NCBI GenBank assembly: GCA_025403435.1
Contig: CM046332.1
Coordinates: 186,001-250,000 of the forward strand
Length of the DNA stretch: 64,000 nucleotides
Direction of reading: 5' to 3'
Source of the DNA: Artocarpus heterophyllus
Lineage: Eukaryota > Streptophyta > Magnoliopsida > Rosales > Moraceae
Shown: in pieces, positions 56,915 through 64,000 of the stretch
Layout of the letters: every line of letters starts with the position of its first letter
Position numbering within the stretch: the first letter of the stretch is position 1
Made by a program: the position numbers and the translations under genes
The notes under the pieces: model-generated
Seen by the model: the letters and a program-made list of their open reading frames with translations, nothing else
The model's database searches: none
Told to the model about the DNA's origin: nothing

Positions 56915-57815
56915 GAAAAATATAGTATTGCTCTAGCAATACTAGATTATCATGTAGATAAAAAATTCATTTGCGACTTCATTAGACTGACGAAGGCCAA
57001 GAAACACAGTATTACTTTAGTAATATTGTATTACCGTGTAATTAAAAAAATTCATCGACGACTTCGTTGGACCAAGCGGCGGTTTGGAAATACAATTTTA
57101 CTTTGGTAATACTGTTATCGCATAAATACAATGCTACTCTGGTAATACTATATTAACATATAAATACAACAAAATTTACCGGTGACCCACCGAAAAATAT
57201 AGTATTACTCTAACAATACTGTATTACCATGTAAATACAAATTTTGGATCACATGGCGACTAGGAAATACAGGATGGTAATACTATATTACCGTATAAAT
57301 ACAAAATATTCACAAACGACTTTGTCGGACCATCAACGGTAAGAGAATACAATATTACTTTGGAAATATTGTCTTATGGTATAAATACTAAAACTTACTG
57401 GTGACATCGTCAGGTCTCTAGTGGTTGAGAAATACATTATTAATCTGGCAATACTGTATTATTATGTAAATCCAAAAATTTACAAAAATTCACCAGTGAC
57501 TTTGCCAGACTACTGGCTACCATGAAGTACAATATTCTTTCCATGTAAATACAAAAGATTCATTGGTGGCATTGCTAGAGAGTTCACGACTAGGAAATAC
57601 AGTAATTATTTTAGTAACACCATATTACCGTATAAATACAAAAATTCATCAGTAACTTCGCCAGAGAGCTGACGACCGAGAAATACAATATTAATCTGGC
57701 AATACTATATTACCATGTAAATGCAAAAAATTCACTGGTAACTTCGCCAGACTACCAACGGTCAAAAAATACAATATTACTCTTGTAATGATGTATTATT
57801 GTGTAACTGCAAAAA
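56915..57815 (+). repeat. ~85-bp tandem array with a hairpin in each unit
   Basis: About twelve units of the form GAAATACAGTATTACTCTGGTAATACTGTATTACC...AAATTCACCGGTGACTTCGCCAGA. The core AGTATTAC-n4-GTAATACT is an inverted repeat. Units lie near 56921, 57006, 57095, 57129, 57207, 57268, 57345, 57431, 57526, 57595, 57684 and 57767. Confidence 0.75.
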
Positions 57816-57829
57816 TTTTTAGTAGACAT

Positions 57830-59390
57830 AGAATGGCTTAATAAATGCTTAACTTATTAATTTGGTTGTTATTTTAGTTCAGTAATGCTGAAATGCTGCT
57901 TGTTTATGAAGTTGAGTTTTTGTTACATTATAGACATGAAATGACACAGTAAATGTTTGGTAAATCTTGATTTATTTTCGACATAGGATGTCATAATGTA
58001 TTCTTAAACCAATTAATAAATAACTAGGAAAACTAAATTTATTTAAGCTAATTATTAGAATGGAACCTTTGAACCTTAGCTTTATTATAATTACTATTTA
58101 ACCCCTTTTAATTTGTTATTATTCTTGTTGTTATTTTATTACAGTTAATTTTAATTAGTTGCACCTATTGTTGAAATTTAATTTTTATTTAAACTACATT
58201 TCTTGTTATTGAAGTTCCATAATAACGAAATTCTAAAAATAAAAAATGCTATAAAAATGTGTAAAATATTGTGATTATATTTCATAAATAATAAATATTA
58301 GTCTTCATATTTTCAGGCTTTAAATAAATAAATAATTAATATAAAAAATATACTACGCCTTTAGAATTACCTTTCTTATGGGTTCGACATCGGATTTATT
58401 GAGTTTTATTACTTGAACGACCTTATATTTAGGATTATAACGGATTGTACTTTTTAAGATCGGACATCATGCCTTTAGATGTTGGGCTTATTTTTTCTCC
58501 ATTCATCTTTTTTTTATTTAATAATAGGGTCAAAGTGTTTATTCGAAGAGATTGATCTAACTTCATAATGTTTTCAATATGAAAATTTGTATATGTAATA
58601 CTGAGTTTTTTTAGTGCAGACTTGCTGATGAAAAGCGTTTTGGTATATTAATTGTTAAAACAATTATTCAGTTGGACAAGTGTATATATAAAAGAAATTA
58701 TTAGCGAGACAGTTATATTTTAAGTTTTTTTTTAGTTTAATGAAATCTTTATTTTTTTAAAAAAAGAGACAACACATTGCTCTATATATGTTGTTTATAT
58801 ACGAATTAAATGGGAGAAAAATAAAATATAAACGTTATGCATTAAGCTTCACGAAAAAAGTTCCAAAAATAAAATAAAGTAGACAAAAAGACCCATAAAA
58901 TAACATTACTTGATAAGAAGAAAAAAAGTCCTCAGTAGCAAAAAGCAATCCACGTTTCTACACGTTAAAGTGCCTCTAGACTTAAAAAAAAAAGTTGGAA
59001 GCTTTTGAAAAAGTTTAAACTTTTTTTATCGTATGGGGCGCACAATACTTTTTGATGCCACACGCGTCCACGCCACTTTTGATTCCACATATTACCCGTT
59101 GGGACGCTTAGGATTCCTCGACTGAACATGAATTAAAATCAAGTCAATCCACTTTGAGAGCTTTTATGGCAACCAGCCGACCAAGAATTGCAAGAAATTA
59201 AGGTGTCAACTTCCAATCAAAATTAGCCACTCCCATCCAATTTTCTTGCAAAATCCTGATCATTTACGTAAGCTTCACACCAAGAGAGTAGATCATGCGT
59301 TCTTCTTGACTTTTAAGCTTTCTAAAACCTTGATGTACTCATTCTGCACTCAGTCACCTTAGAACACTACTTCCTTAACGCATCTCTGTT
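57830..59390. other. Upstream flank of the RLK gene
   Basis: AT-rich, with no gene seen. The last ~400 bp before the ATG are less AT-rich and would contain the promoter and 5'UTR; no TATA box stood out. Confidence 0.4.
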
Positions 59391-59409
59391 CTTGCTTTGT
59401 TGCCAAATC

Positions 59410-62400
59410 ATGAAACTTTCAGCCATGCTCTGGTGTCTTTTCATTCACTTCTTTCTCTTCACTGCAGCCTTCTCAAGACATGAAGGAAACGTCACAGATA
59501 GGCTCTCCTTGCTTGAATTCAAGGCAAAAGTGCTGGATCCTCTCGGAGTTCTGAATTCTTGGAATGACTCTCAACATTTCTGTGAGTGGCAAGGCATAAC
59601 ATGTGGCCGTCGACACCGCAGGGTCACTCAGATGAAACTCAATTCAAGTCAGCTTGGGGGCTATCTATCTCCTCATATTGGAAATTTGAGCTTCCTAAGA
59701 AGATTATACCTTCAAAATAATAGCTTCAGTCATGAAATCCCACGAGAAATTGGCCATTTGTTTCGGCTTCAATCGTTAAACCTCCTGAACAATTCCTTCA
59801 GTGGCAAGATTCCAATCAACATTTCAGGTTGCTCGAACCTCCAGTATCTTATTCTAGCTAACAACAATCTTACAGGAGAAATTCCTAAAGGTATTGGTTC
59901 ATTATCCAATCTTAAGGTACTTGCTTTTGTCTACAATAATTTAGAAGGTGAAATTCCGAGTTCCATCGGAAATCTAACTAATCCTCTTGAGCTTTTGGGT
60001 GTTGGATTCAACAATTTGCATGGAAGTATTCCAAACACGTTAGGTCAGTTGAAAATGTTGGGCGACCTTTTGCTCGGTGGAAACAATTTAACCGGCACAA
60101 TCCCTCCCTCAATATACAATCTCTCATCTCTTCGGATATTTTCAGTTCACTCAAACCGACTTCAAGGAGATCTTCCTCCTAATTTGGGCCACTCAATACT
60201 CCCAAACCTTGAAATCTTTTTGACTCACACGAACCAATTTACTGGACCAGTTCCTCTTATTTCCAATGCCTCAAAACTAGTCGCTTTTGAAATCTCGACT
60301 AATCACCATATCGGAAGAGTGCCTGATTTTTCAAACTTGCCCAACTTGAAAAAACTAGCGGTCGATGACAATAACCTTGGATACGGCAGTGACGGAGACC
60401 TGATTTTTCTCTTTTCTGTAGTCAACTGCACAAATTTAGAAGAGTTAGCAATTAATGACAATAATTTTGGAGGATTACTGCCTAAACAAATAAGCAACTT
60501 CTCAACAAATCTTTGGTATATGACCTTTGGAAGGAATCATATTAGAGGAAGCATTCCAGTTGGAATTGGAAATCTTGTCAACTTGGAGGGCCTAGGTTTT
60601 GAAAATAATCTCTTGGCTGGTTCTATTCCAAGCTCAATATGCAAACTCCAAAAGTTAAACGTACTTTCTTTAGACACAAATAAGCTCTCAGGAACCATTC
60701 CCTCTTCTTTAGGAAATTTGACATCACTAAATGTTTTATCTCTCACGTCAAACAACATACAAGGAAGGTTACCGCCAAGTATCGGAGGATGTGGGAATTT
60801 GAGGATATTGTATCTTTCACGGAACAATCTTAGTGGTCCCATTCCAGAAGCGGTGTTTGCTTTGCTATCTGCTTCAACAAATATAGATTTGTCCAATAAC
60901 TATTTTACTGGTTTTATCCCAAAGGAAGTGGGTAAACTATTTAACCTTGGTTATTTGGATCTTTCTGAGAACAAGTTATATGGTGAAATTCCAAAAACTC
61001 TTGGTAGCTGTGAAAGCTTGGAGTTCTTGTATTTGGAGGGAAATTTATTACAAGGAAGCATCCCTCAGTCCTTTGATGCTTTGAGGGGGATTCAAGAAAT
61101 TGATCTTTCACGCAATAACTTGTCTGGCAAAATCCCAAGCTATTTGAAAGGTTTACGCGCATTGCAAAAATTGAATTTATCATTTAATAATTTTGAAGGT
61201 GAGATACCTACCCAAGGAATCTTCATAAACACAAGCGGCCTTTCCATCATGGGAAATACAAGGCTTTGTGGAGGAATACCTCCACTAAATTTACCCAAAT
61301 GCCACTTCAGTTTGCAAAAGAAGAGCAGACTATCTGGTAAGCAAAAGTCAATTGTCTTAATTGTGTGTGGATTTGTTGCATTAATGCTTACCGCTCTGTT
61401 CTTAAAGCTTTTTTGTTGGACAAGGAGAGGAAAAGTCATGTTAAATTTGGGATCATCATTTGGGATTTCTTTCTTCAAAGTATCATACAGAGATCTTTTC
61501 AAAGCAACAGATGGCTTTTCTTCGGAGAATTTGATTGGTATTGGAAATTTTGGGAGTGTATACAAAGGGATACTAAACCATGAGAAAAGATTAGCGGTTG
61601 CTGTGAAAGTATTGAGCCTACAAACATCAAGGGCACTGAAAGGATTCATGGCAGAGTGCAAAGTCTTGAAGAACATAAAGCATCGAAACCTTGTCAAACT
61701 TTTGACTGCATGCTCAAGCATTGATTTTCAGGGAAATGATTTCAAGGCTCTAGTGTACGAGTTTATGATCAATGGGAGTCTAGAAGAGTGGTTGCATCCT
61801 AGTCATGGAGTGAATTTGGAACAAGCAAGGCATTTGAATCTTACCCAACGAATAAACATTGCTATTGATGTGGCTAATGCTCTGGATTACCTACACCATC
61901 ACTGTCATGTGCCAATAGTTCACTGCGACATAAAGCCAAGTAACATTCTCTTGGATGGTGACATGACTGCTCGTGTTGGAGATTTTGGATTAGCAAGATT
62001 CCTCAGCGATCCTTCTCATCTATTTTCTTCATACGAAAGCAGCTCCATTGGAATAAGAGGTTCCATCGGCTACATCGCCCCAGGTAAAATTGAAATTATT
62101 TCTCTTATCAATTATGTGCAGTATTGTGCGGGAATTGTAATTGATGATAATTTCTCATGTGACATTTTTTAAAAATTGTTCCAGATCATCCATGACAACT
62201 ATGTCTACTGAATTCATATTGCAGCTACTTATTGATTCTTGGTTACCACTACTACAATTTGTTTTCTTTGATGAATAAAATATTTTGGAAAATAGATTAT
62301 AATAGTTCATGAAAGAACTACATAATGAGAATATTAATGAAATCGTACATTTTCAAATACATAAACAATTGGTGTGCATGCGAACCATTAATGCATAGAT

Positions 62401-62931
62401 AAGAAACTTTACAAGATTTATTTACTAATAATATAATTATGGCTTACAGAGTACGTAATGGGTGGTGAATTATCAAGAGAGGGGGATGTCTATAGCTATG
62501 GGATTCTTTTGCTGGAGATGTTCACGGGAAAGCGACCAACTGATGAAATGTTCAAAGATGATTTCAATCTCCACCACTTCGTCAAAATGTCATTGCCAGA
62601 AACAATTGCTCAAGTAGTGGATTCTGTTCTTCTGATCGGAGCGAATCAAGTGGAAGAAAGACCAACGGCAAGCGAACATGGTGACATGGAGATTAATCAC
62701 ATTGAGGAAACTAGCATTAACGATTTCCAAAGTGTGCAAAGTTGTCATCTGATGTTGAACACTAATCTTGTAAAAGCCTTGCATTCAGTCCTCAAGATAG
62801 GAATTGCTTGTTCTGAAAAAACCTCAACAGAAAGGATGAATATGGGAGATGTTGTCAAGGAGCTACTACATGTCAAAACTGCTTATATGGGTGCTCAAAT
62901 ACAAGAGGGCTGGAGGCCAAGAACTGGCTAA
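59410..62931 (+). CDS. LRR-XII receptor-like serine/threonine kinase (Xa21/FLS2/EFR type), two exons
   Basis: Plasma-membrane pattern-recognition receptor type. Exon 1 59410-62083, GT-AG phase-1 intron 62084-62449, exon 2 62450-62931, giving 1,051 aa, normal for the family. I chose ATG 59410 (MKLSAMLWCLFIHFFLF, signal peptide); the open frame upstream has only a TTG. Then DRLSLLEFKAKVLDPLGVLNSWN and C-x-W (LRR N-cap), about 22 extracellular LRRs (to about residue 600), an LCGG/LPKC C-cap, a transmembrane segment (about 647-669, KSIVLIVCGFVALML), and a kinase: GIGNFGSVYKG, VAVKVL, HCDIKPSN (from about 838), DFGLAR, GYIAP-E across the intron, GDVYSYGILLLE. Cys before the catalytic Asp makes it non-RD, as in immune receptors. 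No stop or frameshift. The ligand cannot be predicted. Confidence 0.95.
62084..62449 (+). other. Intron of the LRR-XII RLK gene
   Basis: GTAAAATT donor, TTACAG acceptor, splitting the Glu codon of the APE motif after its first base. This is the conserved intron position of the subfamily and the same junction as at 1376/1377. Confidence 0.9.
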
Positions 62932-63012
62932 GTTTCCATGGTGCATACTATTATTCTTTAGAAATAATCTGATTAATCTATCACAGATTGGTTAAATGAC
63001 ACAATGGTCCAT

Positions 63013-64000
63013 GTTGACGATGCTAGGTGTTTTTCTCTATTGTTCATTTTAGCTTACTGCTTCATAGCGTATATTAATGTTTAACTGGAATAAATAAGCA
63101 GATCACAATGTATAGTAAATGATCCCAAAAATTTGAGAATGGAGACAATCACTGGTACTCACTAGTAGCTAGGGTAAAATAATCCTCTAATTTTTGCAAG
63201 TAATTATCCAATTCACCCTATTGAAGAGTTTTTAATTAGGAAAATTTTGAACATCTAAAAGATAAATTTAACTCCAATTTTAATTCCAACATCTAGTTGT
63301 CCTATTTTTATTGACAAGTGTTTACAAGATTGTCACATCAATAAGTTGCATCTACTAATAAACTAATACAACTTAGAAGTTGGTGCAAAAATTAGGATTA
63401 GTGTTTGTCCCAAGCATTATTCAATTTATAACACCTACTTGTGATAATCATTGTTTAGAATTTAGAGATTAATGTACAGCGCAAGGAAAAAACACAAAAA
63501 GCACATGCTTTTTTGTTTTTAATTTACTTTTGTTAAAGCCTTTTTTACTTAATTTGTAACTTTTTGTTTCTTTCGAATTGCAGGAACTAGATACTACCTT
63601 ATGCAGGGTTCCTCTGTTGAAGCCGTCACTATCGCATAGGCTTCTTTGTTGTCGTTTATTTGTGATATTTGTAAACTATTGGTCATCTTGAATAAATTTG
63701 CCTAGCTGTCGATTGATAGCTTAGGATGTCTTTTATGTTATGCATTGCACTTTATGTTAGGTTGAGACTTGTTAAGTATTATGATCACCTTCCATTTTCG
63801 GCAGATACAAGTTTTATTCCCTTGATTTGTAATTGCAAGAGAGTTTTCTCTCTAACATGGGTTTCTTTATAGATCCTTCTTCGTCGGATACGAGGTTCCG
63901 TTTGTTCCTAAATAAATATCTTTTATCTTTTTTTCTCTTCTGCCTTTCTTTACCATTTTTTCCTTTTTCATTCCCTTTTTGGCTTTTTTCATCTTTTTTC
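63013..64000 (+). repeat. RLK 3' flank, second copy of the duplicate at 55452
   Basis: Starts GTTGACGATGCTAGG 82 bp after the RLK stop and runs off the window. It has the same TTGCAG-GAACTAGATAC junction (about 63583), perhaps a 3'UTR exon of the RLK (inference), and the same T/C-rich tail. Confidence 0.85.

Noticed and set aside
53600..57815. CRISPR-like array
   Set aside because: Repeats are degenerate, contiguous tandem units without unique spacers, and the sequence is a plant genome.

Overview
This is a eudicot plant nuclear segment. It is AT-rich, with spliced immune-receptor genes, CCHC retrotransposon polyproteins, MULE and SINE sequence, and long low-gene stretches. The species cannot be named from the sequence alone. 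It looks like part of a disease-resistance-type gene cluster (receptor-like kinases of the LRR-XII/Xa21-FLS2 type and RPM1-like CC-NB-LRR genes) that has been heavily invaded by LTR retrotransposons.

Layout: 1-3 kb holds an orphan kinase exon of an LRR-RLK and a small frameshifted NB-ARC fragment. 3.15-8.4 kb is a nest of LTRs: an old long LTR, split by a 4,085-bp solo LTR of the same family and by a 607-bp solo LTR that carries a perfect heat-shock element. 8.6-13.2 kb (minus strand) is a nearly full-length RPM1-like CNL with predicted 3'UTR introns, broken by a 1-nt frameshift and lacking an ATG. 13.7-16 kb is its upstream flank, with one segment present twice. 16-23.06 kb is a decayed Ty1/copia element with only a 3' LTR. 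23.06-24.9 kb is a rearranged second copy of the CNL 3' flank. 24.9-34.83 kb is another long-LTR fragment of the Ty3 family, split by a young 8,176-bp LTR element (26,397-34,572). 35.5-43 kb is a decayed Ty3/gypsy chromovirus-like element. 43-53 kb is repeat-rich and holds a 22-bp palindromic minisatellite, a dead MULE transposase, a SINE and a partial copia LTR. 53.6-55.3 kb is a ~100-bp tandem repeat with higher-order structure, and 56.9-57.8 kb is a hairpin-containing tandem array. 59.41-62.93 kb is an apparently intact LRR-XII receptor kinase. The window ends in a copy of its 3' flank that also occurs at 55.45 kb.

The most unusual object is the 26.4-34.6 kb element. It has perfect-length 1,973-bp LTRs with about 4 differences, a CTATG target duplication, a tRNA-iMet primer site and a polypurine tract, all in minus orientation. 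It has no gag or pol. Between the LTRs lie two open reading frames: a 216-aa LOG-family (cytokinin-activating phosphoribohydrolase) protein, and a 173-aa basic protein with a CxxC-x4-CxxxC zinc-finger-like motif whose layout recalls the cysteine-rich nucleic-acid-binding proteins of some plant RNA viruses. A mobile element that carries a hormone-activating enzyme family is the main candidate for a previously undescribed system. The LOG copy lacks the Arg-Lys pair usually seen just before the PGGxGTLEE motif, so its activity is open.

Functionally, only the RLK at 59.4 kb looks like an intact host gene. The other immune-receptor pieces are pseudogenes or fragments, and the rest is transposon-derived or unassigned.
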